From assembly GCA_013368375.1 (NCBI GenBank), contig JAACJP010000013.1:1-64000 (forward strand): a stretch of 64,000 nucleotides of DNA, given 5' to 3'. The notes below the pieces were generated by a model. It saw only the letters and a program-made list of their open reading frames with translations, had not been told where the DNA came from and ran no database searches. This document shows, in pieces, positions 1 to 11,717 of this stretch. The translations under genes and the position numbers were made by a program. Numbering within the stretch: the stretch's first letter is position 1; every line of letters starts with the position of its first letter. Origin of the DNA: Tricholomella constricta (Eukaryota > Basidiomycota > Agaricomycetes > Agaricales > Lyophyllaceae).

Positions 1-1304
1 AACAAAAGCCACTCCGTCTCCTATTCACGGCACAGATCCGACTAACTCACGGAGTCCTGCAATCACCGACTGCCCTGACCACGTATCCGACCCGACGCTG
101 GTATCCGATCAATAACGCGCCACACTCGACTTGTCCTCAGAAACGCACCGCGCGGCACCAGACTTGGCGACAACCTAACGTGAAACGCCTGCATGGTCGC
201 ACTAAGAGTCGGTGATCTGGCTTTACCATATAAACAAACCCCATGTAGTACCTACCGTCCCCCAGTGAATTATAGCCCGTATTTTCCCTCACGTTCAGAG
301 TTAATAGCTCAAAAACCATCGTCTCCGTCGTCCCTGAACCGTCCTCGTCGTATAAACCCGTCGCAAACCGCCGTAACCGTCGCCACTGTAGTAAATCTAG
401 TAAACCGCCGTATCTGTCCGCCCGTAACCGCCGCCCGAACCCGTGAGTTCTCCGTTTTAGCATCGTTCGTCTCGTTGTCGCGTCACCGACATCAACAGTC
501 GCGTCGCCGACCCGTTCCAGCTGGGAACTATCACATACCATCGCACTCGTCGCATCGTCGTCGGTTCGACTAATATCGAGTCGGGTCGTCTTTACCTTCG
601 TCCAAACCATCCTTTTAGCCCTGCACACTTGCGTGTTTGGGAACTTTTAACACTTCTCGCCCCCTATAGTTGTTAGTTGTTTTGTTGTTGTGTACAGCAC
701 CCACAGGCCTTCTAGCTCTATCAACGTATATTCACTACCTTTACCATTCTCTCTATTCACGAGTGAAGGAGTGGGGGGGGGGGGGTAGGAGGTATTGGGA
801 TCAAGGACTGATGAATCAACGATAGTACTGTATGGTTTGCATGAAGGAACTGGAATAAGATGACAAGACTCAACTTGATTTAAACGAGGTAAGGTATGAG
901 ACCATGTTATTCCCACTGCTGGAAAGAAAACAACAGCAGGAGTACATAAAGGAAGGGCATTGGAGTTCGGGACTGAAGACATGGACTGCCAGGAAGAGGT
1001 TCGAGTGCCATGATGGTGAGCTGGAGTAGAGTGGGCATGAGGAGGAAGCTGGACGGAGCCAGGAACGTGAGTGGAGCCAGACTGGTTTGAGAACATAGAA
1101 TGGGCATGGGAAGGGGGCGGAGCTGCACCAGTCAGAGTGCAAGGGTCTGCCATATCAGATTGAGGAGTACACGCCACAGGGACAGGGATTGTGAGGTGAG
1201 AGCCAACAATGAAACTGATCCATTTAATTGAGCTGCCAAGTGATTAGAATCCTTAGAAACCAGGAGTGTATTGTTGATCTTGATCTAGGTGGGGCCCATA
1301 ACCT
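1..1304. other. gene-poor, low-complexity repeat debris
   Basis: I recognise no gene here. Both strands carry short open frames (137-628 and 647-1177 on the minus strand) of biased composition. The second is Pro/Ser/His-rich and resembles the unstructured linker of copia-like retroelement polyproteins, but no protease, integrase or reverse-transcriptase motif is visible. A run of 13 G lies at 773-785. A stretch around 722-760 recurs in near-identical form at about 2441-2475, so this is probably part of the same repeat complex as the inverted-repeat segment downstream. Assignment to a transposon class is inference only. Confidence 0.4.
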
Positions 1305-2577
1305 GATGGCCTGGTGTGATCTAGAATACGGAATCCTCAGTGTTCCGAGAAGGTGTGAACAGCTATATTATCCAATATACCTAGAATACGGACTAGAGGA
1401 TATTGGATTCCACGAGATTTTTTGACCACATTATCCACCCCCCTACTACTCCTTTACCATCTCGTGTTCATTCTTCTGCTTTAGCCAAACATTTTGCCCC
1501 TTCGCCTCGCAATACTCTTTTACCTCTTTCTCCCTCTCATTCAGAATCTGCATCTGTGGTTCCTCCTCATTCTCTTAATCATCATTTGTTACCTTCTTCT
1601 TTCTCTCCTGCTACTCCATCCACATTTCATCGCCCTCCTTCTAATCCTATCCCTGCTCCCATTCATTCTCCCCTCTGTGTTCACCTTAATATGCCACTAG
1701 CTCCTCAACCAAGGTACCCACTTCTTATGCCTGATCCCTCATCCCCTCCTCCGGTTGTTCTGTCTTCTCGCACCCCGCTCTTCTACCCTTCTCCTATCTC
1801 TTCTGTTTCTTCTGGTCATTCTTGTATGCATTCCACCATACCTCGTGTCTCTCAACCTGCTCCTTCCCCTTCTTCTTCTGCTCGTCAACCGTCACCTGCA
1901 CTTTCAGTTCGTTCTACTGCATCGGTTCCATCTACCTACAATTTTACCGAAAACAAACTTCCTTCTACGGCACATATTCGCTTACTGACTCAGGCTGAAG
2001 ACTGGTTGGTGGTACTCGGGTGTTCAGAGCACGATCGAACACTCGGGTCTCTAGGATTTTGGTGCGCCTGATCCTCTTCCTGGGGCTTCATCATGTGACC
2101 GTTCATATACTTCTGCTCGTCGCATCGCCATCCTCAGCTGTTCACACCTTTGTTGACCTTCGTCTATTTCGTTCATCGCTTACATTATCATACTCACGTG
2201 ACTACTCGCTACCTCTTCGATCACGTCGACCTCCCATCCTCAGTCGTCTTTCCTTTCCTTGACACTGAGGATGTGAGTCTTTATTCCTTATCTTCTCTAT
2301 GACCATTACTTATAGATCTGTAGTCTGTATTGTCTTTTTCTAGGTATAATATAAGTCGTCTTTCCTTTCCTTGACACTGAGGATTCTGTATTGTCTTTTT
2401 CTAGCCTAGCAACAACCTTCTCGGAACACTGAGGATGTACATATATTCATTACCTTTACCATTCTCTCTATTCACCCAATATCCTCTAGTCCGTATTCTA
2501 GGTATATTGGATAATATAGCTGTTCACACCTTCTAGGAACACTGAGGATTCCGTATTCTAGATCACACCAGGCCATC
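1305..2577. repeat. segment bounded by a 102-bp inverted repeat
   Basis: Positions 1305-1406 and 2476-2577 are reverse complements with a single mismatch that I could find. Between them the plus strand is open from 1403 to 2071 but encodes a Ser/Pro-rich low-complexity product with no domain. A 29-base motif (about 2240-2270 and 2353-2384) and the phrase around aacactgagga (2427-2437, and inside the right arm) recur, so the interior is itself rearranged. No target-site duplication was found outside the arms. This could be a TIR element or two inverted fragments of one long terminal repeat; I cannot decide. Confidence 0.6.
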
Positions 2578-3307
2578 ACTTCTTTCGCTGTTTCGTCGAC
2601 AACGGTAGCTGATGACAGATCAATTATACACCTAAACTTAGGTTAGACCAGCCACGCTACCATGCCTGAGAAATTGGATTAGGTGGTGTTCGTGTGGGTA
2701 TTTGACAGGAAGCTGGGGTGGACGCGAGCAGGGGCTTGCTAGGAGTATTTTGATGTGTTTTTGAATGCATTTGATCTCAGAAAACAGGTGCATAGTTTGT
2801 TCGAACTGCTGGACAGCATATCAGAGAATTGAAGGGAGAATGATAAGCAGTCTTAGATCCTTGTTATTAATTATTAGATAAAGAACGTCCAGATTATTCA
2901 TAAGAGTTGTACCCTCCCTGTTCAAGTAATACTTAGGACAGTGAAAAAGTTCATGTGCAAAACTGTTGTGACCCATGCGTGCATCATAGGCTTGAAGACT
3001 TCCGAAATGTGGACCTTGAATTTAATTATGCTTCACATCGTAGCAATGATCTCTAAAGATGGGATTCAAGACAAAGGATAAGTACTACAGAAGCAGTTGG
3101 ATGGGAAAGACTGGAATTTATAGGAAACGGTATCATTATGGACAATAAGTGGCTCGAATCAATATTGAGGAGTGGATGCGGTTCCTGTGGGGCTATGCAA
3201 CATCAATGAAGTTTTGAAGCTTGAAGGAGCATGTCGCCGGATATCGTACCAGACTGCTAAGGAAAAGCATAGGTCAGTCATGGGCTCTTTTCGAACAGAC
3301 TTCCAGA
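2578..3307. other. intergenic, nothing recognised
   Basis: AT-rich sequence without an ORF of substance, splice-like exon pattern, RNA gene or clear repeat. It separates the inverted-repeat segment from the hAT-like element. Confidence 0.5.
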
Positions 3308-3315
3308 CATCAAGC

Positions 3316-5536
3316 CCAGTGAAAAGTCCGTCGAGCGGAGTCGAGCACAAACGAGCCAAATAGGGTCCCAACGAGCCAAATCAAACCGAAAACAATGTGG
3401 GATTGCCTCGACTTTCTTCAAATATTCATACAGCAACTTTCCAACGTTACATAATTGCATGTCGTCTCCGCCTAGATTATCACCTTCACTCTCTTTCACT
3501 GTTAGTGGACTTGTTAATTTTTCAGCAACTCTTCGTTTGCTTATTTGTTCCCAACACATACATAAGCAAATTTACGGTTCCCTTAAGTACACGTGTGCGA
3601 CCCAGTCAATTTGCTCACTTTCTCTCTCTCCTCCCACCATCTTCCTCCCCTAATATGTTCTCCCTCCCAGGATGATTCCCTCTCTACAATAATTCGGGCT
3701 TGGACTCACTGTGTTAATTGATGGCGGCGATGACGGTGATCCTGATTTGGGACCCACAGAAGTCGAGAAGCACTGGGACGCGCCCTGGGCCGAAGTCAGG
3801 TAAATTTACATATTGTTGAATATTTTTCTTCCATTCACATACTTATATTGCTCGATAGCCCAGTCTTCGGTTCATCAAAGGGCAGCCGAGTAGGGAAGAC
3901 CGGGTAGGTTGAGGGCGGGGCATGGGGCAGGGCATGGGCAGGCTTCGGTTTAGGGCACAAGGACTTGGTAAACAGTGCATATAGTAGGCTAATTGGTCAA
4001 TATATTATAATTCAACATAAAATCTATTGGAAGGGATCTGAATATGAAGCTATCGAGCAGGAACGAAGCTATATTGGGCTACCATTACTGCTCGATGCTG
4101 CTCGAAATGGCTGGATAAAAGTCCCATTTCTAGAGCCGTAGTGAGCCGAAATGAGCTAATTTTGGTGGTCAGGTTTGCGCTCGTTTGGGTTTATACATGG
4201 TTGCACTGGGCAGTTATCTGCCAGTATCTGCCCGGAAATTGCCGGTGACGATGACAATCGACATGTTTCGGCATCCCTTGTGAATAATGCTCAGTGTAGA
4301 TGCCATTTTCACAGCTTAGCACAAATGTAATGTGATTTTGAGTGAAATTGTCTCTTCAGAATGATGAAATGTGGTGTGAAAGGCGAGACAAAAAAGAACT
4401 TGTAAAAAAAGTTATCTGCCCCCACCAGAAGTTATCTGCCACCGTGCGAAAATGCCAATTATCGAGTCCCGACCAACGCTCAATTCACGGGCAGCGCATC
4501 ACTCAAGTCCTGCCCAACACGACCAACGAAACTCTGGCTGTAGTGCTATTGCAGACCTTCTGGTCTTCTTTGTCGAAAATGAAAAAAAAAATGTAAGCAG
4601 TTCTCTGGATGTCGAGGGGTTGACAATGGCAAAAAGTGTACATGTATTAGAATTGTAATCGACTCTGCCTTTATCACGTAGATAATTGACTGGGCTCTAG
4701 GCTTATGGCTCCCAAATTGTGTTAGAGACGAGCACCGGCACTCCCAGAGGTTCTTCTGAATCTTCCTTTTATTTTTTAGTTTTTGTTCTTTTTCCCATCT
4801 TGCTTTGTAATTATACCCAGTGCAATGATGGGAAAACCCGTTTGGGTTTATACATGGTTGCACTGGGCAGTTATCTGCCAGTATCTGCCCGGAAATTGCC
4901 GGTGACGATGACAATCGACATGTTTCGGCATCCCTTGTGAATAATGCTCAGTGTAGATGCCATTTTCACAGCTTAGCACAAATGTAATGTGATTTTGAGT
5001 GAAATTGTCTCTTCAGAATGATGAAATGTGGTGTGAAAGGCGAGACAAAAAAGAACTTGTAAAAAAAGTTATCTGCCCCCACCAGAAGTTATCTGCCACC
5101 GTGCGAAAATGCCAATTATCGAGTCCCGACCAACGCTCAATTCACGGGCAGCGCATCACTCAAGTCCTGCCCAACACGACCAACGAAACTCTGGCTGTAG
5201 TGCTATTGCAGACCTTCTGGTCTTCTTTGTCGAAAATGAAAAAAAAAATGTAAGCAGTTCTCTGGATGTCGAGGGGTTGACAATGGCAAAAAGTGTACAT
5301 GTATTAGAATTGTAATCGACTCTGCCTTTATCACGTAGATAATTGACTGGGCTCTAGGCTTATGGCTCCCAAATTGTGTTAGAGACGAGCACCGGCACTC
5401 CCAGAGGTTCTTCTGAATCTTCCTTTTATTTTTTAGTTTTTGTTCTTTTTCCCATCTTGCTTTGTAATTATACCCAGTGCAATGATGGGAAAACCCTCGT
5501 TTGGGCTTGATTCTGCCCGACCGACTTTTCACTGGG
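3316..5536. mobile_element. non-autonomous hAT-like DNA transposon
   Basis: Terminal inverted repeats of about 41 bp (3315-3355 and 5496-5536, six mismatches) begin ccagtgaaaag and end cttttcactggg. The 8-bp sequence catcaagc lies at 3308-3315 and again at 5537-5544, directly outside the ends, as expected for a target-site duplication of the length hAT transposases make. The ends fit the loose hAT start consensus. No transposase frame is present, so mobility would depend on an enzyme encoded elsewhere. The interior holds many gctcg/gagc motifs, possible subterminal binding sites, and an exon-looking stretch near 3720-3799. A 657-bp tandem duplication occupies the right half. Class assignment rests on the TSD length and termini; there is no protein evidence. 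Confidence 0.7.
4182..5495. repeat. perfect 657-bp tandem duplication
   Basis: Two head-to-tail copies, 4182-4838 and 4839-5495, appear identical base for base; the ORFs read from each give the same peptides (for example 4342-4596 and 4999-5253). Each copy carries ttgcactggg near its left edge and cccagtgcaa near its right edge, an imperfect inverted pair resembling the ends of the surrounding element. The left junction and right edge both read ctcgtttggg (4180-4189 and 5496-5505). Identity suggests a recent duplication by slippage, unequal exchange or tandem insertion. An assembly artefact is possible. Confidence 0.9.
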
Positions 5537-5648
5537 CATCAAGCGTCGCTCACATCTTGGCTCACATAATGTGGTCTGTGCACGGGTGACCCGTCGGGTT
5601 TAATAGAATTCTGGTTTTACATAATCACGCTCTGCCACAACCCCAACG

Positions 5649-5902
5649 ATGACCGCGCTGAAAGCTGCGACGTCGCAGCAAACGCCTCTCAAAAAATTTG
5701 CACTACACTCGACGTCTACATGCTCTGCACGAGCATCTGTGTACGGAAAATGTATCCTAGCCGGCTATACAGATGTTAGAAAAGACATGTGCAAGGAGGA
5801 GTTCGCGCAGTTCGGTGAGTGCTTGCGCAAAGCTGTGAGTTATTTCTTTGAACTGTTTTTGTTTCCTTAATAACGCCCTCCTAGATGAAACGGAAGTGGT
5901 GA
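5649..5902 (+). CDS. twin-CX9C protein, NDUFAF8-like
   Basis: A 67-residue protein from two exons (5649-5834, 5885-5902) separated by a 50-bp GT-AG intron. The second exon supplies only the last five codons. It has two CX9C pairs: Cys 26 with Cys 36, and a second pair beginning CKEEFAQFGEC. Length, spacing and the KEEFAQFGECL segment fit the C17orf89/NDUFAF8 family, a complex I assembly factor of the mitochondrial intermembrane space or matrix face. Such proteins are usually imported and oxidised by MIA40, whose gene lies at 51979 in this window. The start is the only ATG giving this frame. Other small twin-CX9C families are possible; the fold class is more secure than the exact ortholog. Confidence 0.75.
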
Positions 5903-6093
5903 AGATAGGATGACCAAGTCGCACTTATTATCCAAATTAAAAATAAACTAGCATTACAAGACCTCTAGGAGAGCAGAGCAATAATTCAAAGGAGGAGGAG
6001 GAGGAGTATATTATACTGACAAGGTCCCTGAACAGGAACAGCCAGTCAAAATTTGAGTGATCCAAAGGGAATGAAACATCTCATTGGCTGCAC

Positions 6094-6981
6094 TTATGCG
6101 TCTCGTGTGGTTAGACTGCCCGGAATCCTTGTACCGCCGGCAGGCGTACCCTCGCCCGTTTCCCTCCTCATTCGAGCGCTAGCTCGAATTAGCATCCTCA
6201 TGCCAGCTGGTAGTGGCCACGGTGTAGTATTGGGAAGAGGTAGCGAGGCGTCTGAACTGGTCGCTTGAGGTGTAGGAGGGGGGTTTCGCAGTCGTTCTAT
6301 GACGGGACCAAGTCGAAGATCGACAACGTACGGGGATATGGAATGAGGCGGGTACGATTTTGTGTGTTGCGACATTGCGGTGGGAAATGGTGTTGACGAG
6401 ATGGACGTGAAAAGTGGTGATGGTGCCGGCGACAATGGCGAGTCGGGTATAGGAAGCAACATGTCTGGGGTATCGGTGTCAATACTGTGTTGGAGAAGAG
6501 ACGTCTCATATGCAATAATCGACAGCACGAGCTGGAGGATGATGATGAGGAAGTCCAGGCCCAGAAGCTGTAATCTCGATGGGACGTAGCCTACAGGATG
6601 TCAAGCCAATGGATCCCCGCGACATGCGGGATTGTGACGTACCCAGTCCAACGAAGTCAAGCACGATGGCTCTCCCTTCCGCAGCCCCCTGCGTCGCATG
6701 ATGCCATACACTTGACAGATTGAGCAACAGGATATTGGCGAAGAAAAATCGTAATGACCGAGCAGCAGTTGCGTCGAGATCCCTTGGCGAGCATTGAAAC
6801 TGGGATATAAGGCGGCAAATAAACGACCATATTGAAGGGGAAAGGATGAAAGAGAGCGTATGCAGTTGGTAGCACAGGGCGTCGAGCTATGATGAGGCTT
6901 GTAAGATGTAATACTCAGGCGATAGACGAAACATACGGAAACGATGAGATGCTGTCTTTGGGCATGATGCTGCTTAGGCAT
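6094..6981 (-). CDS. DUF1746 membrane protein, Dsc4-like
   Basis: Exons in transcript order 6981-6937, 6886-6643 and 6590-6094 give 261 residues. The first ~120 residues carry a short basic lead-in (HLIVSLDALCYQLHTLSFIL), then hydrophobic segments, then an LDFVGLG-type turn and the helix FLIIILQLVLSIIAYE. This order matches the fungal DUF1746 family. In fission yeast that family is represented by Dsc4, a subunit of the Golgi/ER Dsc ubiquitin-ligase complex that activates SREBP-type factors. The C-terminal half is Pro/Ser-rich and low in structure. Both introns are GT-AG, ~50 bp, and phases close. Its start lies ~280 bp downstream of the stop of the next minus-strand gene. Family call is fairly sure; the Dsc4 role is inferred. 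Confidence 0.75.
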
Positions 6982-7260
6982 GTCATAAAGAGATCAACAA
7001 GAATTGAATATTGGGTCGTCAGCAAGCGTTTCCACTAGGGAATGGGAGCGTTGAGCAGAACTCGGGATGCCGAGTGCGTTGCGAGTCCGTAGGATTCTCA
7101 ATGCCGCCACCACACACACCGGCTTGCTTGGACTTGTATGTCAAAGGCTTCAAGGAAATCTGAAAATAACAAATGTACATGATATTGTCCCGGTCGTATG
7201 TATAAATGTAGTCGCCAGAAATGTCTGAGGAAAATGTCTAAAGGCTACATATCGAAACTG

Positions 7261-8425
7261 TCATATCGGCGTAGGTCCGCGAGGTGGGTCAGAGAGTGTG
7301 TATCTGGGTAATTCGTCGGGCGCTCTTAGCGTCGGAAGGGGAGGACCCTCGCGAGATTTGACGTCTGAGTCTCGTGACTCTGTCTCTTGGCGAACCTCTT
7401 CTGCGGCCTCTTCTTCTATGTCAACCTCTCTTTGTTTCAGCCGTGCCTTCTCTTCAGAAGATATATCGGAATGTGTCCAAAATCCACCGCCATAGCCGAC
7501 GCCTTCAGGGTCAGAAGGGACGCCGTCATACGCAGAGGATCGGCGTCCTTCACGTATTCCTTGATAAGGATCGAATTCCTCCCCAGACTCCCCAGAGTAC
7601 ACTTGAAGGGACGTGAATGCCCTGCCTCGGTCTTGACCATCAGGTAGAGACGAGTAAGGATCTTTGCCTTTCGTGACAAGGGAGAACGCCTCTTCGTTGT
7701 CCAGGCGAGATGCACGCGCAGAACGCTTTTCATTTTTCACTTGATTCACGTAACGCGTCACGATCAAGGCGCCATCTAGGAAACATATGATGACTTGTCA
7801 GAAATAGTGGTGCCGCAGCTAGAGGATGACATACACAGCTCGACCAGCAGGACAATAGCTGCGACCACGACATAGATGCCTCGGGTAACCTTTAAAAGGC
7901 CCGTACACTGGTCTTTGGCTTGCTGATTCTGAATCGTCTCTTGGCAGGCCTTCACAGTGGCATTTTTTGAGAAATGTGTGACCATATAGAGGAGGTAGCC
8001 CGCGACACCTATGTTCAAGAGGAAATGAACATAGATAAAGTAAGTATATATCTGGACAAAGAGCTGTTTCCGGACAATGGTGCCTACAAATCTACAGCCA
8101 AGATGAGCGTGTACTCATGAGTGGTGTAGTGTCCTTACCCAAGAATGGATGCAATGAACAGTAATGATTCCACCAGACCGGCAATTACAAACCCTGCACG
8201 CTCTCCACTTGTCATGTCGACAGTGTCTGAAGAATGTTAAATACAAAACCAGGGTCGAAGACTGGTGGAATGAAACTCACTAGCAACTTCAAACCACAGA
8301 ACAATTGTAAAAAAACCGCCAAATAGGATGCCAAGCAGGGACATAATGATGACACCCATTCGAACTGGGAGGCAGCAACAGAAGGTTTTGCCGCCGCAAA
8401 ATAGTTCTCGATAACTGAAGGCCAT
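7261..8425 (-). CDS. four-TM membrane protein with cytosolic tail
   Basis: Exons 8425-8281, 8226-8139, 8091-7835 and 7775-7261 give 334 residues. The N-terminus has a CCCLP cysteine cluster just before the first membrane helix (about residues 23-47). Three further helices follow: FVIAGLVESLLFIASILGFVG, YIYVH...LLYMVTH, and YVVVAAIVLLVELYGALIV. The helix 3-4 loop contains two cysteines. The last ~150 residues are acidic, charged and rich in Ser/Pro, probably cytosolic. This layout recurs in uncharacterised Agaricomycete tetraspan proteins, but I cannot name a function. CCC near the membrane suggests palmitoylation (inference). It shares a 304-bp divergent promoter with the histone deacetylase gene. 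Confidence 0.8.
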
Positions 8426-8729
8426 GGCTCAGCAGGCAGGTTGGGGTGGTGGGGGAGTTGAGATATGAGAAAAAGAAAAGCACGTTCTCTGGTTAAATCC
8501 CTGTAGTACAGTAAACGTGAAGCCGTTGGCCGCTGAACAAGATGAGGCCGAACATGGCTGTGCGTTGCCACATTCTGAGCAGCACGACGCACGTGATAAT
8601 CACGACGGCTTCTGCTTGTGACAGCGTTTTCTGAGGCCGATAATAGTGTAAACCAAACACCAGTGCATTCTAACAAGTTAAGCATTCTGTTCACGAGCAA
8701 CTTGAACTCAGGTTTTGACGACTCTAGGG
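8426..8729. promoter_or_regulatory. divergent promoter, tetraspan gene / HDAC
   Basis: A 304-bp gap between the start codons of the minus-strand tetraspan gene and the plus-strand deacetylase. It contains one palindromic E-box CACGTG at 8590-8595, a candidate bHLH (Cbf1/Pho4-type) site. No TATA box stands out. Regulatory use is inferred from position only. Confidence 0.45.
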
Positions 8730-11620
8730 ATGTCGATGAGCGCAGCTGGACCCTCGTCCTTGGATACCGCTGATATGGATGTTGATCCCCTGTCAGCGGT
8801 ATCCCCAACCCCTTCCCGCATCCCCGACGGTCCTCGGGCCTCATCAGTTCCGTTACATCAGTCTGGCTTCACTGTCGGCTATGTGTACTCTACTGAAATG
8901 ACGTCCCATTTTTCACCCACTGGTCACCCCGAAAAGCCCGAACGGATATCTCATATATACCACGCTCTGACAGTTGGCCGACACACCAAGAAGATGAAGT
9001 GGCTCCCCATCAGGCCAGTCCGGAAAGCAGAAGCCATGTTAGTACATAGTGAAGACCACTGGGATAAGGTTCAGGCTATACAAGGTGAGTTGCGCTAACC
9101 AATGCCCACTGTTTCTACGCGATGGGATCCTAAATCACGGAAGAAATGACCGAGCAGGATAGGATCGATTCCGAGGACTACTATGAACAGCTCTCGCTTT
9201 ATGTCATGCATGGAACTACGCGTGCGGCCCTTTTGAGCTGTGGAGGAGTGATCGAGGCTTGTCTAGCAGTGGCACGTAACGAACTGAAGAAGACATTTGC
9301 CATTGTTCGACCACCTGGCCATCATGCAGAGCCGGACGAACACATGGGGTTTTGTTTCTTCAACAATGTTGCAGTCGCAGCCAGAGTAGTACAGCAGCTG
9401 ACTCCTATCAGGAAAATAATGATTCTGGACTGGTGTGTAGCTCGCATATCAAGCCATAGCAGTTGGGATTAACGTATCTGCATACAGGGATGTTCACCAC
9501 GGTGATTGAATTGTATCCTCATCTGTAAATCGCGTTGTCGGTCTCTGACCTTCCGACAGGAAACGGAACTCAGCGGGCCTTTAATGATGATCCTAGTGTC
9601 CTATACGTCTCTCTTCACCGGTACGAGCAAGGGACATTCTATCCGTGTGGTCCATTTGGCGGTCTGCAATCATGCGGAGAAGGCCCTGGGCTGGGATAGT
9701 GAGAGAATTTGTTCTTATTGATAAGCTAGTGGCTGATCTTTGCTCAGTTCTGTTAATATTCCGTGGCCCGAGAAAGGCATGACGGATGCGGATTATATTC
9801 ATGCTTTTCAAAAGATAGTCATGCCGATTGCCATGGAATTTGCGCCAGAACTTGTAATCAGTGGGTTTTCCGTCGTGAGTCTAAACCAGAAATTGGCTAA
9901 AGGACAGTTGTATCAAGTCTCTGCAGGATTTGATGCTGCGGAAGGCGATGATCTCGGAGAGTGCCATGTATCTCCCACTGGGTATGCCCATATGACGCAC
10001 ATGCTTGCGGGACTAGCTGGTGGCCGATTGGTTGTGGCGCTTGAAGTGTGCTCACCCTTGTATTGCGGCAGACTCTAGTCGCTCAATTCTCAATTTTACA
10101 GGGAGGGTACAACCTTGATTCAATATCAAATTCTGCCTTGGCTGTAGCAGGTGTCCTTCTTGGCGAAGCTCCCGATCAACTCCCTCCAATGGTCGCTGGG
10201 GAGACTGCCACAGAGACGGTCTTTCTAGTAGCACGCGAACAAAGCAAGTACTGGAAAAGCGTAGATCCCAAAGCCTGCGAACCACGAGAAGGTATGTTCT
10301 CGCTGGCACGTGGCTCGCTGTCTTCGTCGCTTACTATGTTTTTCAGGATTAGAGGAAATCAGTTTCTCCATTCCAGGCAATTATGCTGCAATTCTTTCGA
10401 GAGATCTGATGATTCAATTTCTTTCGATTCAGAAATACTCAAAGCACACCGACAGCATTACCTGTATACCCAGCATGATATGATGCAAGTCCCCTTAATC
10501 ACCGCGGAACTCGAAAAACGCTTTTCGACGCAAATAATGTGCACGTAAGTAGATACCACCATGTTTCATTCACCGTTTAGACGATTCCCCCAGGCCAGAT
10601 ATATTTGAAAACGAAACCCTGGTCATCTTTGTGCATGAGTTGTAAGCCGTTGCATCTTCCGTATTGCTTGTTGATTTTACTCACCGCCCACATCAGCGGC
10701 AACCTACGCCTGGAAGTCCAATCATCAACTACATTTAATGTCGAACTGGAGCGTTCTTATCTGGTAAAGCTATTACCAACATACACTAAAGATGATTTTA
10801 ACGTTCAACCTAGCTCGACTTCTCTAAAGAACTCGTTGCGTGGGTGAAGAAGGAAGGCTTTTCGTTGCTTGATGCGAATCTCTTTCCAAAGCCTGCTGTT
10901 AACTCCTCGGTAAGGTTCATTGCCTCATAAATTTTGCTATGTGCAGTTCAAAGTCTACTTCAATCTCAGCGAGGAAAGGCTTCTGAAGACTTCGGTCGGG
11001 ATATTATGACGTACCTGTGGGATAATTATGTCCAGTACGTTCGACCTTTTATTCCTACGGCGAAAGTATTCTCACTGTTCAAAGACTTTCAAGCGCAAGG
11101 CGCGTGATCATCATGGGTCATGGGCCTGGTGGTCGCCCCATCATGGAACTTATTGAACGCAGGAGTACGTATGAATCTGACCTGAAAATGGGACAGTCAA
11201 ATTGAAGGAGTAACTACGCAGCTTCCAGCGTCATGAAAGCTGTAAAGGCTATAGTTCAGATAGTGGGCCATTCCACTGTACCCGCAACTCCAAAATACGC
11301 TGAGGAAGTGACCGAATGGTATCGAAAGGTGGAAACTTGTTGTGATTGAGCGATGATTTCGACTCTGACAAACCGGCAGAATTCTTTCGTTGTTATTCCA
11401 TCGAATCACAGGGTTCTGGGGCCCGAGATGAAACCCCGAGATCTCAGGAGGCATGGAGAATTGGTGCCGATAGGTGTGTATACATGCCTTAACTCGCAAA
11501 AATATATGCTGACGATGGCCAGACGAGTCGCAACCAGTAAAACTGGTCCTCCGGGCATTACCAGGAATCAGTCAGTTCGTAAACCAACAGCTCGGAAAAC
11601 ATTCAGCCTCCGCGCTATGA
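8730..11620 (+). CDS. class II histone deacetylase, Hda1/Clr3 type
   Basis: Seventeen exons (8730-9084 through 11523-11620) give about 669 residues. The deacetylase domain shows the expected zinc-hydrolase signatures in order: [12 protein letters not shown] (tandem His, ~175), DWDVHHGNGTQ (~214-224), [22 protein letters not shown] (~303-315) and EGGYNLDS (~346). The last ~200 residues form an Arb2-like domain ([34 protein letters not shown]), the arrangement of fungal Hda1/Clr3. The known role is deacetylation of histone tails, especially H3K14, in heterochromatic silencing within SHREC-like complexes. Start at 8730 is the first ATG in frame. One boundary is ambiguous: exon 8 may end at 10361 (GT-AG) or 10376 (GC-AG); both keep frame. 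Confidence 0.93.
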
Positions 11621-11717
11621 TCTTTACACCTCTCGCTATCACTCATCCTTTGCTTTCGTATCTTTATTTAATGTACGGAATAACAGTCGATGTATTATTC
11701 CTTCCCTCGTCTTCCAT

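Noticed and set aside
3720..3799. exon-like stretch (Asp/Gly-rich, followed by a gtaaat donor) inside the hAT-like element
   Set aside because: Too short to assign, no partner exon found; possibly a captured gene fragment but unsupported.
4342..5315. identical ORFs of 84 and 68 codons in the tandem repeat
   Set aside because: They are copies within a non-coding transposon-derived repeat and resemble no protein.
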